Shown here: positions 45,523-58,429 of the stretch, in pieces | Layout: each line of letters starts with the position of its first letter | How positions within the stretch are numbered: the stretch's first letter is position 1 | Assembly (NCBI GenBank): GCA_030220185.1 | Contig: JASPKZ010004568.1 | Span: forward strand, 713,501 to 777,500 | Reading direction: 5' to 3' | Length of the DNA: 64,000 nucleotides | Source: Diploptera punctata | Taxonomy: Eukaryota > Arthropoda > Insecta > Blattodea > Blaberidae | Position numbers and translations under genes: made by a program | Notes under the pieces: generated by a model | The model's input: only the letters and a program-made list of their open reading frames with translations | Told to the model about the DNA's origin: nothing | Databases searched by the model: none

Positions 45523-46204
45523 TTCCACTTATACGTGTCACGGAATATATGTTTTTTTTCTTTTCCTTGGTCTACTACTTGATCTTATTCCTCTTGTCTT
45601 GTAATCTAAACTAAACCTCGGTCGTCCAATTTTCTCACATGCTTACTCCACCTCTTCCTATAAAATATTAGCAATACATTTATGGTTTTAAGTTTACTTC
45701 TAATGATAGCTCTTTATATCTTATGCAATGTTGTGCTTGCAGCTTAAGGTTTAAGAACTCTCAATTCTTAATCATCAATTGTTGTGTCTTTTGTTTTACC
45801 TGTTCAAGTTTCACTTCAAAATCTAATTGTATTGGATTTGACATTACGTTTTATATAGGTTTCAAGAGTGCATCAATTTATTCGTCAAATTAAATGTTCT
45901 GTAATATGGAAATCTTCGTCATAAAAGAGCTAGTGAGAAGCAATATGTACATGGATGAATTCTTAAGAGTACAGGTTCATTCCCTCAGATATTTACGTCG
46001 CACACTAACAAATCCGTACAATGTGATATTTGTAATAAAATTCAAACATACAATCAGTAAATGGGAATCATCGAACAAGTTTATTCAGTTACGAAACTTC
46101 CAAACCTACAAGGCCTAAATTATATAAACTTGTGACAGATTTAGTTCTTAATTAGGGCAGCAAAGCGTGGACCGTTCGACTCCAAGATGGATGATGGCTG
46201 ATGG
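45523..46204. other. Unassigned DNA
   Basis: About 680 bases; the ORF 45894-46118 has no recognised motif. Confidence 0.4.
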
Positions 46205-46475
46205 CTGCAAAAATGAGGTTTCTACTAAAAACTGCTGGCTTTAATCTTCTGGATCATAAAATAAATACTGATATTGCATATTAATGAAAAGTTACAACGT
46301 TAGGTACTTATATCCAATAACACAGATAAGACCGGCTTCAGCATATGGAAAAATAGAACGTACCAGAATACCTCCACAGATGTTTCATTACATACCTCAG
46401 GAGAATAGACCAACTGGAAGAACCCACAAGAGATTGTTGGAAACCGAAAGTTGCCTCTAAATCGAATACTTGGCT
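46205..46475 (+). pseudogene. LINE C-terminal tail fragment
   Basis: It reads KMRFLLKTAGFNLLDHKI, then after shifts YGKIERTRIPPQMFHYIP and ENRPTGRTHKRLLE. This follows the pattern of LINE tails (MRFLR..., LP--L-Y-PTGRRDQGRP) seen at 55981-56373 in another family. Several frameshifts. Confidence 0.6.
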
Positions 46476-47254
46476 GGATGGTGTTGATGACAACATTTCA
46501 ATCCCTTGTACGGCAGTAATAATATTTAAGATTTATTTAAGATTTATTTAAGATTTATTTAGCCTGGTGGAGTTAAGGCCATGTGGCCTTCTCTTCCACT
46601 CACCAGGACAAACATATATTACATAAGAATATAACAATCTTAATTAACTCTAATATTAAACACTAAGTAAAAAATTTGATCAAAAGATAATATCTAATAT
46701 ACATATTACGATCTATAATACAACCAGTTAATATTAGTTAAAATTAAGACTAAAACTAATAATAAAATGTATACAAGCAAGACATATTAAATTGTCCCTG
46801 TCTAGTGTATATAAAAAAACAGGAAAATAATGAGATATAGAAAACTAATTTTACGATTATACAATATTTAAAACAAAACAAATAAAAATATTTGTTATTC
46901 TTAATATTATTTACATAAATAATTAAATATATTAATATTGCTAAAAGAATACTATCAGTGAGGTGTATAAGTCAGTTTGTTATTAAATAATTCTTTAGTT
47001 TGTTTTTGAAGGATGTTATAGTTTGACAGTCTCTGACATAGGGTGGAAGGGAATTCCATGTTTTGGTAAGTGACACCGTAAAAGATAATGAATAATATAC
47101 AGTGTGATGAGGCGGGATATAAAGGACAATGTGGTGATGGGATCGAGTGTCAAGATTATGTGTGTCGGATAGTCTGATGAAGCGGCGCGTGATAAATAAT
47201 TAGGCGATGATGTGTGAAGTATTTTATAGAGAAGGGATAGGGAATGGACAGTTT

Positions 47255-48230
47255 CTACGATCTCTTAGACGAAACCACGATAATTGTTCCAGGGACGGTG
47301 TTAACATGGTCAAATTTGCGAATACCACAAATAAAACGTGCGCAAGAATTATGAACACGTTGAAGTCTTTGAGTGGAAATAATATTTAAGTCTGTAAAAA
47401 GAGTGTCACAATAATCAAAATGGGGCATTGCAAGTGTTTCTACTAACATTTTCCTAAGGGCGAATGGCAAAACAATTTCGTACACGATTTAATGAATGTA
47501 TTATTGAGAAGACTGTTTTGCATGTATGGTTTATTTGTGTATTCCAATTTAAGTTTTTGTCAATAAATACTCCTAGAATTTTTACTGTCTCACTATAAGG
47601 GATTTGAACTCCGTTTAGTGACACATGCGAAACTGTGTTTAGGTTAATTGTAGATAATAGTCTCTGATGACCCATAATGATTGATTGTGACTTTGTAGGA
47701 TTTAATTGCAGTCCATATTTAACTGTCCAAGTCATTAGTGAGTCAAGATCCTCGGTTATTTTGGCAAACAGCGTCATTTAGTGAATATTTGTCTGTGTGG
47801 ATGTAGATTTGCATGTCGTCTGCAAATATAATTTGTTTGCAATGCTTTAGGGCGTTAGATATGTCATTTAGGTAGATTGAAAAAAGCAAAAGGTCCAAGT
47901 TACCGAACCCTGTGGAACCCCAGCTTTACGGAAGGACCAAGAAGAAACATAATGTATGTGATTTCCTATAACAGGATGCTGGCGCTCATGAAGGTAGGAA
48001 TTGACCCATTTAGTGGAAGAACTAAACTATCGAGAGTAAGAGGTTTTTAAGTTTATTTGCAACAATAAGTCCAAGTCTACCGTGTCGAATGCTTTACTAA
48101 AGTCCAGTAATGTAAGAATGGTAAGTTTTCGATTATCAGCAGCTTCGCGTATGTCTTCGCAAATATTTAGTAGAGCAGTATTTGTATTGTGTCCTGTCCT
48201 GAAGCCTGACTGAAATTGATCTAGAAGGTG
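47255..48230 (-). pseudogene. LINE-D reverse transcriptase, catalytic part and tail
   Basis: This continues from the upstream frame after a one-base shift near 48225: LLDQFQSGFRTGHNTNTALL, then LTILTLLDFSKAFDTVDLDL. The catalytic motif is QIIFADDMQIYIHTD (FADD at 47826-47815). Frame 47777-47454 holds DLDSLMTWTVKYGLQLNPTK, SQSIIMGHQRLL and VKILGVFIDKNLNWNTQI. Frame 47485-47255 holds LAMPHFDYCDTLFTDL and RLQRVHNSCARFICGI. Catalytic residues are present but at least three frameshifts break the protein. Confidence 0.82.
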
Positions 48231-49585
48231 TAATCATTTAGGTATTCAGTCAGTTGTTTATGGACTAATCGTTCCAGAGCTTTTGAAAGAGTAGGTAAAA
48301 TGCTAATGGGTCGAAAGTCGTTCGGGGTTGAGGGCGTTTTAACTTTAGGCAGTGGACGTACGAGGGCTTGTTTCCACAATGAGGGATATGTAGAAGTTTG
48401 TAGTGAGGAGTTAAAAATATGAGTTATAGTAGGTAGTATAGCTTCGATTATTTTATTCAGTAAAGTAATATTTATACGGTCAGTTCCTTCTGCTTTGGTT
48501 TTTATTCGCATGATGGCTTTCTTTACGTCGTAGTCTGTAACATATGAGAAGTGGAAATGTTCTCTGTCGGGTTGATTTGTCAGTGATAATTCATTTATTG
48601 TTTGTTCTTTATCCTTTGGAGTAGTAGTTATACCTGTGAAGTGATTATTGAGTGTGTCCAGGGAAACAGGTAATTTGTCTACCTGTGGGTCTTTTCTCCC
48701 AATTCCCATTCTATTCAAGTTTTTCCAGATTTCTGAAGTATTGGTATTTGTTAGGTTGTATAAATGTCTAAGTTTGGCGTTTCTTATAGCTTGATTTGTC
48801 TTGTTACGTAACTGTTTATATTGAGTGAGACTTGTGTCTGTTTTGTTGAGTCTATATTTCTTATGTGCTGCGTCTCTATCAGTCATCAAGTTACGAATTG
48901 AAAGAGTCATCCAGGGTGCAGGGCGTCGTTTCACGAGTTTAGTTTTTGGTGGGGCATGTCTGTTGTATAATTGTAGTATAAAAGTCATTTAGTGTCTCAA
49001 CTTTTCATCTACAGAATGCAGCGTCCATATTGAATGCCACGGCATCTGCATAGCTTCTTCAATTAGGGTTGCATTGTCTATATGTTTTAAGTCTCTATAC
49101 GTAATAGTCTTTCGAGTCGGTTTAGGGCACTGCAGTGAATATGCTAAGAATATAATATCATGTGCTGATATTCCCGGGGCTGGCAGTTGCCCGTGAGTAA
49201 GTACTCTGTCTGGATTATTAGTTGCAATTAAGTCAAGTAACGTCTCAGAGTGATGAGTGTGATGTGTAGGTCGTAGGGGTAGGAGTGTCATATCACAAGC
49301 CTGGAACGTAGCCATCAGTTGTTGTGTATGTCTGTTATCAGTGTCTAGTATATTTATATTAAAGTCGCCCATAACGATAACGTGTTCATATTGTATTCGC
49401 GCGTTTTGTAAAGTGGACTCAATTTCAGCGATGGCTTTTATTTTAGGAGGTTTTAATACTGTTCCTGAATACTTGAACTCGCTAATCTCAAATATTTTAT
49501 TGTGGTTATTGAAGGATTTGTAGCTGAAACCATATTTCCGTTCCCAAACTGCAGACTTGTAGATCAAGGGCATCTTCTTCTTCAA
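48221..49585 (-). pseudogene. LINE-D endonuclease and reverse-transcriptase fingers
   Basis: Two frames in the same phase, 49585-48989 and 48988-48221. The first is the endonuclease C-terminal half: VIVMGDFNINILDTDNRHTQ, LLDLIATNNPDRVLTHG and SAHDIIFLAYSL (the terminal SDH motif, here AHD). The stop between them (TAA at 48991-48989) sits where two nearby indels seem to cancel: a shifted reading gives VETLND over the same bases. The second holds APWMTLSIRNLMTDRDAAHK, KKAIMRIKTKAEGTDRIN and PNDFRPISILPTLSKALERL, then stops at a frameshift (48221). Confidence 0.85.
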
Positions 49586-49590
49586 GTTCC

Positions 49591-50235
49591 TTTCATAAAC
49601 AATATCTTTAACATTTTGATGTCATCATCGTCTTGGTCTTCCCATAATATATCTCGATAAGGTATCCAAACCACTAGGTGAACAAATCATTTTAAATCCT
49701 TCTTTTCAAATCCTTCTATCACATTCTCCTCTGCTTTCATGTTTCTCCTCATTTCTTCATTTTGGTTCTTCGCTTCTTATTAAATAATCTATTTCAACTG
49801 CAATTTTGTTTTCATATTTTTTAATCACGACCCAAGTTTCAGTGATGTAGCATAAGACCCATTAAACTGATGGTTTGCCTCTATGTCTAATGTTGTGCTC
49901 CTTGGAATTTTATATAATAATATTATGTGATTATTTTTCATAGGCCTTTCCTTCCCTTTATCGGAATTAAGGCGCTTCCTAATGGAACTTGTTGACCAAG
50001 TTAATTTAGTTACGTTCATTTACCCATAGATGTCACAGACTGATAGGGTAGAGGCATCTAGTAGTTAACTAAGGTATTACTGGATGGCGAACGGTCGGTA
50101 CATTTTGAACAGTGGTCTTCCTATTCAGCCTAGTGGCTCTTTGACAAGCCGGAAGATATTCTGATTCGCGACCACGGTTTAAAGTCCATCCTGGGCTACT
50201 TGTTCATTGGATTTTTCCATCCTAAAAGCCCATCG
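49591..50235. other. Unassigned DNA
   Basis: About 640 bases. The stretch 50090-50235 (ctttgacaagccggaagata and so on) could be the body of the tRNA-like repeat that follows. Confidence 0.4.
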
Positions 50236-50303
50236 ACCACTGCCGGGTTTAAACCCGCGTCCCTCGGAACTAGATGCAAGGAATGTAACCGCTAGTTCAC
50301 CAG
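50236..50303 (-). repeat. tRNA-like SINE head, minus strand
   Basis: On the minus strand: TGGTGAACTAGCGGTTAC (A-box region), tagttccgaggga (anticodon/variable region), then CGCGGGTTTAAACCCGGC, a T-arm-like palindrome in the B-box position. The order and spacing are tRNA-like; the B box has T in place of C. Confidence 0.45.
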
Positions 50304-51393
50304 TAATTTACACGTTACTCTCTATTTTTCTTTAAACGTAGCAATTTTGGTTTTATTTGCAAGTACGTTATTTTACAAATTATGCTTTAGCCACGTATGA
50401 ACATTTTCTGAGAGCACGCTATATATTGGTCTATAAACAAACGTAAATGTGTTGTCCTGTAATCTAGCTTTGGGTTATATACCACCATGCCTTCCTTATT
50501 ATTCCATAAACATATATTCATATTGCATGATGGCTATTTGAAACAGTGAGCACGCAGAGAGGCAGGTATTTTAGTATCAAATGTATTCGCATGAGGTCAA
50601 CACAATGTACCCTCATAACTGTGAGTAAGGTATTTCGCTATTGTCCTTACTACTGCACATCTAACAACATTACTCCTAAAATGAAAAATAGTATTAACAT
50701 AGTCGTCGATATGATTGTTTCTTCATTTAAGTACGATCAGTGATTATTTATTTTTCAAAACATACATTATGACTGATTTCTTAGAAATTGTCTTCCTTTA
50801 GACATTTGTAATGGAGGGTGGAAGTAATAAAAGTTACTAGATTTTGATCATAAAGTCCTTAAAACAAAATATTGAACCAAATTACCCGCAAATGTATGTT
50901 TTTTTAAGGAAAATTATTTTATATACAGAAATCAGTTTAAACCCCTATATGTATAATTTTCGTTTGGATAGTTAGCTATACCACAAATTTAATTAGCAAA
51001 CACCATAAAATAAACATATTTCATTAATAATTAGAAGAAGTACGATTTATAACATTCCATCCTTTAATTATCCTATGGGACTCTTACTCGAAGAATAGTA
51101 AAGAAATATTTTCTCACATTTATTTCCATCTTACTTTTGGAAATAATATATACTCCCCAGAATTATAATTACAAACAAAAATAGGTAATATTCCTATTAG
51201 TATATGCTTTTTTTTTTCGAAACCCGAGCTATGGGGCATAGCATTTATTAATACGTTTTCGAAACAATATACAGAAACAAGAATTTTTTATCATATATCT
51301 TAAAAATTATAAACATTTATAGAAATTAATCAACTTTAATCAATCATAAAGCCGTAAATTAAATGCATTGATCTACTTTAGGTTACAAGGAAT

Positions 51394-51395
<2 letters not shown>
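50304..51395. other. Unassigned AT-rich DNA
   Basis: About 1.1 kb, nothing recognised. Confidence 0.4.

Positions 51396-51450
<55 letters not shown>
51396..51450. repeat. (TTA)n microsatellite
   Basis: About 18 uninterrupted triplets. Confidence 0.95.
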
Positions 51451-51452
<2 letters not shown>

Positions 51453-53189
51453 TACAGTGCTAATCATTGTAACATCTTATTGACAGACATTAGCACATAA
51501 TCTGTTAAGTATTCATATATGTATCAGATATACATCCATTAATGTAACTCGTTATGATAACGATGTTTGAATTTCGCCGCCGAAGACGAGAATAGTGGTC
51601 TCTCATTGGTCGAAATAGATTTGTGAGTCGCCAACTCGCGAATCAAAAGACCCGCGCAGACCATCGAAATGTCTAAAGAACTCATTCCAGAGATCTCTAT
51701 GAATATGCACTTCACCTTTCGGGAAATATCGATGACCAAATATTTCCACAATGGAACAGTCTCCATTATAAACTGATGTAGCAAGTGGAATTATCAGAGA
51801 CTGTAAAATGATTGTGAAGCTGATAAACTTTGAATTAATATTAATTTTTATTGCAAATTATAACAGTTTTCTATATTGACTCAGGCTTTTACGGCCGGAG
51901 TGATTATGATGGTCTTGAAGAATATTTCTGATAATTTTTAGAATTAAATAAAGTTAAAGTGAAATATTATACTACTAATTATGTGTGATTATTATTACAG
52001 CCGAAACTATGTGAAGTAAAACTGCTACACTATATAAAGGAGAATGTATCTTCGTTCATCCTTTATATAGATTTCTAAACAGCTCATCCGATCTTCATGA
52101 GACTTTATACGTAAAAGTTTTCACTTGCAATAAGTTTTCATTCGCCATCTGTATTTGCTCTAAAACAATTACTTCTAGGTGTTCAGTGGAAACAAAAACT
52201 TAAAAAATCTCTGTAGTAGTAGCAATTATCTTTGTCCTACAGCGAATATGAGTAGGCCTATATGGTATATAAACAAACAAACGTAGGAATGATCCAAAAT
52301 TAATCGATATCCGATCATTACAAATGGATATTTACCTGAAACCCGAAATTAATAATTGACTCAAGCAACCGCCATGTTTGGTTCGTTGCAATATATACAA
52401 ATGTATATACAAGTTTTCACGTATGGCTTGTGCTCAGCCGCTGTCTAATATACTCTAAAAGCGTTAGGTGTAGCAGTTTATCCCAAACGGAAATATAAAA
52501 ATTATATTTAATTTATTTAGGCGAAAACGCACGCTGGGTATTCAATATTTGTACCTATAATGCATTTTCAACAACAACAACAACAACAATTCTGGCTTCT
52601 TTCCAAAGTCGCAGAGAAAGGCTCTCGCTTACTCTACTGTTCATGATTCTATAGCCATAAGGAATATGTTGTTAAGTATAAGATCGCTATTTTTTAGGGA
52701 TACACATTGTGTAACGAGATCATGCGCTATTAATATGACGCTCTATAAGAGTTCCTATCTTTACTGCCGTAATTATCATCTCGATGTGAAAAGATACTAG
52801 AATTTTGCTCAGATAACTATTATTTCAGTCTTGAGGTTCTCTTATGTGCAATAATCTACGAAACGGGACTAACAAATGTTCCACGCTCTCCGAAAGAAGT
52901 CAGACTCATAATTTTTACATTCATAAAAAATACATCAACTCCGGGTGAATGTGCACATATGAACAAGGGACAACCGCGGTAATCACTGTAAGGCCGTTCC
53001 ATTACGTTTAGCCTTCTCCAATAAATTCACACACACACACATTTCGCAGCTACGTTAACTTAATTATATAGACCTACGAAAGGAGAGTAGGATTAGTGAA
53101 TGTCAAAGTATTAGTGTTATGCTCAGTTTCAACAAACGTAATGGACTTTTATCGGTGTTGATGAGATTTTTCCAAGTGTTTGATTATCA
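51451..53189. other. Unassigned DNA
   Basis: About 1.7 kb. A short part near 51478-51535 resembles 21365-21450. A small (CAA)n run is near 52570 and a (CA)n run near 53030. Confidence 0.4.
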
Positions 53190-53535
53190 TTTCCGCTATA
53201 AAGATTTTTGGACCGAAGAGAGATGAGCAGACAGGCGATGGGACGAGACTTGCATAATAGTGAGCTATATGATATATATGGGAAAGGGGATATAAGAAGA
53301 GTATTGTCTTGTAGACAGCGACGGGCAGGACATATGACACGAATGGGGTTTGACAGAGGGTCATGGAAACTCCTTGCAGTAAAACCAGAGGTCGGGGAAT
53401 AATACGAACTATTATTTAAGGGAAATAGATTACGCAGAGGATGAGTGGAAAACATTAGATCAGGCTAGGAATATATGGAGAGCTTATGTCCATTGCCATT
53501 GAACCTACAATGTTGATAGTGTGAGTGGGTTTTGT
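53190..53535 (+). mobile_element. LINE-A copy i, 3' fragment, diverged
   Basis: It begins IFGPKRDEQTG-like (53198) and includes RRAGHMTRMGFDRGSWKLLAVKPE (frame 53208-53402). It then has a deletion before YYLREIDYAEDEWKT-like text, and a 3' end (cattgaacctacaatgttga) lacking a clean TAAG tail. More diverged than copies c, d and e. Confidence 0.82.
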
Positions 53536-54080
53536 TAGTTACAGTTAGATTGATTCTCGTGTATATTTGGATAAAAGCTATTCAAATTTGATCAGATATT
53601 GGTCCGAAATAAAAAAGTGTTTGATTCTCGATCATATGTTTTCCTCTGGAAGAAACATGAATGAAAGTTTCTTCTATTAAATATGAAAACATTTTTTTTG
53701 GCTCATCAAGAGCAAGTTATGTTTATTGTACAGTACAGCCACTTATCAGTAATTTTAAACAAATCAAAATAATGGAGTTGAAAACGTTTTCGAATAATTT
53801 CAAATCTTTATATTGAGGAGAAAAGGTTTCGTCATACTCATGAGTTGCGGTTTATAAACAGATCTAATGAACAATAATTTGAAAAAAAAATTATATATTG
53901 ACTCACATGGTTAGTTACTTTAGACATTTGAAGAAAATATTTTGTGAGCTGATACACACAAATATTCTATTAAGTCCAAGGAACCATGAACTGTTTTCAA
54001 TTAATTTCTTTTTGCCACTGAATTTTGAAAATTGTGTTCCGCGGTTTAGTATGAATATATAAATGAGAAAATATCAAATA
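53536..54080. other. Unassigned DNA
   Basis: About 540 bases, nothing recognised. Confidence 0.4.
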
Positions 54081-54152
54081 ATTAGCTGAGTAGTTCAGGT
54101 CATAGCGTTTGAGGTTCGTATTTGGAAGGATTCCTGTTCAAACTCCTAAATT
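54081..54152 (+). repeat. Weak tRNA-like sequence
   Basis: tagctgagtagttcaggt resembles a D arm and CTGTTCAAACTCC a T arm, about 50 bases apart. Pairing is poor; an old tRNA pseudogene or SINE relic is possible. Confidence 0.25.
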
Positions 54153-54589
54153 AAAAAAAATAAAGTATGTTTTATTATTTTTCCTCAATCATTCTTGATT
54201 GAACATTCTGTACTGTACACTGGCGGTGTTGGTTATTCGAAAACTTTAACTTTCTGAACATGTGTCTGCCACTTTTTATTTCTGCTTTGAAGACTTGCGG
54301 AGGGTTGCGCACATAATATTAATCGATATCGAACAAGGTTAGATGGAAATAAGTATTTGGCTTTACATTAATGAATGACAGGACTTTAATATGTGTTACT
54401 AAGAACCAGTTAAGTCATATGTTTGTATACATACCCCATTCCTTCTACGTGGGTACAAGGGTGCTCTCTAGCGGGAGTTTTTAACAAGCTAATTTTGTTA
54501 TGTACCTATCAGATATAAATCACATGTAATTACCGTACTGTAATAAGGTCGGCAAAAATGGATTAAAGTAAATTAATTTCTTGAAAAAT

Positions 54590-54790
54590 CCATCGACGTG
54601 TCTAACATATTTGTCTTAGACGCAGGGAACACGAGTTTGATTCTCGGTCGAGTCAATTTTTCTTGGTGAGGTTTTTTCGGAGTTTTTCCTCATACGTAAG
54701 ACAAACGGCATTAAACAAACGACAACAAACTTTAAAGCCCCAATATATCCCGAATCACCATCTGGGCATCACAATAGTCCAGATCATATT
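54590..54790 (+). repeat. SINE S1, old diverged copy, tail missing
   Basis: It aligns with the S1 head and body: acgcag, gagtttgattctcggtcg (B box), tttttcttggtgaggttttt, ttcctca, aagacaaa, actttaaagcccc, cccgaatcaccat. The A-box side and 3' tail are lost or unrecognisable. Confidence 0.75.
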
Positions 54791-55074
54791 CGCTTTATCT
54801 CTATCTGCATGTAAATGGGGTGTATTGTCTTAAATATTCGTGCTGTCTCGGATGTGGACCTGTTATTGAGATAATCACACATCTAGAAAAGCCATCTATG
54901 ACGTGTGATCAAAAATCTATGTTTGTGATCTGGAGTTTAAAATACTTTGAGAAATCGTGAAATTGTAAGGTCCTTGTGGCGCGGAAACAAAACATGTTCA
55001 AAAACATGTTTTAATGGAAACATAACATTAAATCACAAAATAATAAGCGAGAACTTCCTGAGACTTTTGAAATA
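54791..55074. other. Unassigned DNA
   Basis: About 280 bases, nothing recognised. Confidence 0.4.
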
Positions 55075-56402
55075 GCTTGAAGGTCCGCCATTTGGAGAGT
55101 ATTGGGAAAAGGATCTAGTAATTAATATACATAAAAAAGGTCAGAAAAACAAATGTGAATACTACCGAGGCATTACTTTACTCCCAACTGCATCTAAATT
55201 ATATGCCAACATAATTAAAAATAAATTATCAGTAAGTAGTGAAACATTTTTGGAAGAAGAACAATGTGGATTTACAAAAGGGAGCAGCACTATAGATGTA
55301 ATATTTACCCTGCAACAAATTATGGAAAAAAGGAGAGAATTTAATCTCCCACTATACATAGGCCTACTATTTATAGATTATGAAAAGGCATATGATAATG
55401 TAAACCGAGATAAACTTTGGCAGATACTGCATGAAGAACATATACACTCACATGCAATACGAGCCATACAAAGCTTATATCAAAATTCTAAAATCAAAAT
55501 TAAATTACCAGATGGAGAAATAATAGAACACATAAACACAAGCAAAGTTGTTCGACAAGGATGTGAACTATCTCCACTTTTATTTAATATATATATTAAC
55601 AGAATAGTGCAAGAATGGAAACAAACAGTAAATAGTGGAATTTCAATAACTAGGAATAAAATAATTCAAACAATATTATATGCTGATGATCAAATAATAT
55701 TATCTGTTTCCGAAGATAGCTTACAAATAGCAGCGTATCAATTAATCAAAATTGCCAACAAATATAATATGAAAATTTCCACTTCAAAATCCAAAACAAT
55801 GGCAATGTGTGGAAAAAACATACAATGGGTGAAAATTGAGCTTGATGGAAAAATGATAGAACAAGTGTCAGATTTCTCTTACTTAGGAAGTGTATTTGCA
55901 GAGTATAAGAGTGACATTGATTCAAAATTACAAAAATATAATAAAATGAATGGGGTAATACGAAGACGTTTGGTAAACAGATGAGGACAGAGACAAAACT
56001 AAGATTACATAACATCACATCAAAAGCTGCTCTAAAATACGGAAGTGAAATTTGGATTTTAAATAAACGAAACTCTCATAAACTTCAAGTAAGCCAAATG
56101 CGCTTCTTACGATCATTGTTAGGAGTTAATAGACTGGATCACCAAAGGAACACTACTATCAGAGGAAAACTTGGAGTAACAAGTTTATATGAAGATATAC
56201 AAAGATACCAACAAGAATGGAAAAATCATCTGAGGAGAATGGCAAGAAATAGACTTCCAAAATTGACATTCCAATATACCCCAACTGGACATAGGGACCA
56301 AGGAAGACCAAAACATCGGTGGAAAGATCAAGACAATTTTCGCTTGGTTTACCGTACAGGCCACATGGCCTAAAACGAATTTGTTCATGATGATGATGAT
56401 GG
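55075..56402 (+). mobile_element. LINE-E, GAT-tailed, 5'-truncated
   Basis: A plus-strand LINE that begins inside the reverse transcriptase (GEYWEKDLVINIHKKGQKN from about 55093) and ends with a palindrome (aggccacatggcct, 56358-56371) and a (GAT)n tail at 56386-56401. It is different in sequence from LINE-A and LINE-B. Related short 3' ends appear at 37660-37797 and perhaps 27797-27891. Confidence 0.85.
55093..56373 (+). pseudogene. LINE-E reverse transcriptase and C-terminal tail, one frameshift
   Basis: The frame is open from about 55093 to 55984: CEYYRGITLLPTASKLYANI, EEEQCGFTKGSSTIDVIF, LFIDYEKAYDNVNRDKLWQI, VRQGCELSPLLFNIYINRI, LYADDQIIL (YADD at 55679-55690), KSKTMAMCG and DFSYLGSVFAEY. 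A one-base-type shift near 55975-55984 moves the rest to another frame (55981-56373): KAALKYGSEIWILNKRN, MRFLRSLLGVNRLDHQRN, RLPKLTFQYTPTGHRDQG and RPKHRWKDQ, with a stop at GHMA. With only one lesion in 1.3 kb, this is one of the younger elements here. The endonuclease is missing through 5' truncation. Confidence 0.88.
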
Positions 56403-57596
56403 TTACATACCGTTGTTGTCGTAGACCTGGTCTGCAGATAATATCATATCGAGGAAACCCGCCGAGACCTGAGAATGGGGTGTGGTTCAGAGTTCATACC
56501 CTATGCCCAAGGACGACCGACCCAGAGAATTGGCTTATATGTCCCACGAGCAAATATTACAAGCACAAGTGAGAGAAATATATTCGAAATCTTCGGTTCG
56601 GTGTCTAATGTCGTTTATATTGGAGTTGCCAGGGTGTTTGGATCTTGACACTTACGAGTTTTTGAGCAGCTTATTTTCAGACCATTTCTTATCCATGTTA
56701 ATAAATCTGACAAAAGTAATTTAAGATCGCTATTTTTAATAAAGAATAATCAGTTTGATTATTTGTAGGATGATCTGAAACCAAATGATGACATTTATAC
56801 ATATGGTAGCATGAATAAAATACATATAAAAGACAGTTTCGTTACATGTGGGCGTGAGGGAGTTTTGAAAACGGCATCATCATTTACAGCTTCAGCTTTG
56901 TTGGTTAACGACCAGTCGCAGCCTAGTCTGTTGGTACAGCCGTTATCTTAAGTCCCGAATTTGCCATTGTTCGCATTCACCCGTCGCGTCGTATTCAAAG
57001 ATCCTGTCGGTTGTACATTGCTATCGTGGCAGCTTGGGGCACATGAAGTCCCCAATGTACTTCATTCCAACAAGCAAGCCTCTACTAGATTTTGCCCAGG
57101 TCTATCAGGAGGAAACAGCGAACAAAGATTGATCTAACTTCAGTTCTCAAAAAAAGAAGAAAAGTAATATAATATTACGTTTGTGAAAACTCATATCCAT
57201 ATTCTGTACTTATCAAGGTGACGATAGTTCCTAGACATTAGCATGCAGTGGATGTTACAAAATTCATTAAAAAACAAATCACTAGGGTAAATTCATTACA
57301 CGAACAAGCCTTTATCATTTTTATACGTGTGATATCGCTGATGGGCAAATGAAGGATAAATTACCATGAGAATGATTAATGAAGCGTGACTTGTGAAGGT
57401 AATTTATGAGTTTCTTTTAGTCTGAGTCAAAATTAAAACTGCCGCACGTCCTCTGTCACTACGAAAATCATTTTCTGCTCCTGCAACTAAAGGACTGTTT
57501 TATCTTTGTAAAACCCAAACAGAGATTCCAAAGTTTGTACCAAAATTGAAAACCACTTACAAAAAACATTCTAATGAAGTCATGTTTCTTTTATTT
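56403..57596. other. Unassigned DNA
   Basis: About 1.2 kb. ORFs 56381-56572 and 56482-56724 overlap in different frames and show no motif. Confidence 0.4.
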
Positions 57597-57741
57597 TTTC
57601 TCTGTTTCTTTCTCTCTCTCTCTTCATCTCTCTCTTTCTCTCTCTCTCTCCCTTTATCTCTCTCACACCCTCTATCTCCCTCTTTCCCTCTCTCCCTCTC
57701 TCTCTCTTCCTTCCTTCCTTTCTTTCTTTCTTTCTCTATCT
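57597..57741. repeat. Pyrimidine tract (TC)n, (TTCC)n and (TTTC)n
   Basis: About 145 bases of almost pure C/T on the plus strand. Serine/leucine-rich ORFs over it are artefacts. Such tracts can adopt triplex structures. Confidence 0.95.
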
Positions 57742-58429
57742 CACTTTGAACAAAATCTGTGAGCTGTTTCTTAACCTGAAATATATATTTCGATACTAAT
57801 GACTTCAGTTGTTAAAGATCTTGTTGAATTAAAAATATAGAGTCTACGTAAAAAAAAATGTGTAAAATATATTACTACGAAATAAGTCCTGAGCCTTGTA
57901 TTTTTAACAAAGATATAAATACATAGTTTTAATTTCTTTAAAGAGCCTTTATCATAAGTAATGTTACGAGTGATTTCCAAATCAAGAGTGACATTAGTTA
58001 GGACTATTTAACGAATAAAATTAAGCTGTTTACTAAAGAATCATTATTTGAATATGGTTACGATTATTTTAAAATATTGATATGTTTAATGTAAACTCCG
58101 ATGTTTGAAAACGAATCAGAAATATATTTTTATGTTTTATTTGGTTATTCACTGCAACTTGATAATATTATTTATTGCCAAATAGGCTAGCAATATTGTA
58201 AGAATACACCCTGATGGAGAAAAAATAAAACACATCGAACTGGATATTTTAACCAACATTTTAGATTATTAATTTATTGTTTAGTAAACAATTGAGCAAA
58301 ATTATAATTTAATAACTCAATTATTAAACACACAGTTATTAAATGTGTACTTCAAAGGAATTTGTTCATTATTTGCTATATTCATGTATTTGTTGGAGAC
58401 TCAGTTACTGCAAAATAATGACCTGATCT
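57742..58429. other. Unassigned AT-rich DNA
   Basis: About 690 bases, nothing recognised. Confidence 0.4.

Larger units (their letters stand above)
46529..49590 (-). mobile_element. LINE-D, CR1/Jockey-like element
   Basis: A 3-kb minus-strand LINE. The 3' end has a palindromic ggccacatggcc near 46577-46588, then three copies of an 11-base unit (taaataaatct-like, 46529-46563). The coding part covers the endonuclease C-terminal half, reverse transcriptase and tail. It is 5'-truncated near 49590. The RT motif style (DFRPISILPTLSKALERL, LLDFSKAFDTV, FADD) is that of the CR1/Jockey group rather than of LINE-A or LINE-B. Confidence 0.85.

Noticed and set aside
53536..53600. Target duplication for LINE-A copy i
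   Set aside because: I compared both flanks and found no direct repeat longer than about 5 bases.
57546..57762. Ser/Leu-rich ORFs resembling membrane segments
   Set aside because: Translations of a pure pyrimidine tract.
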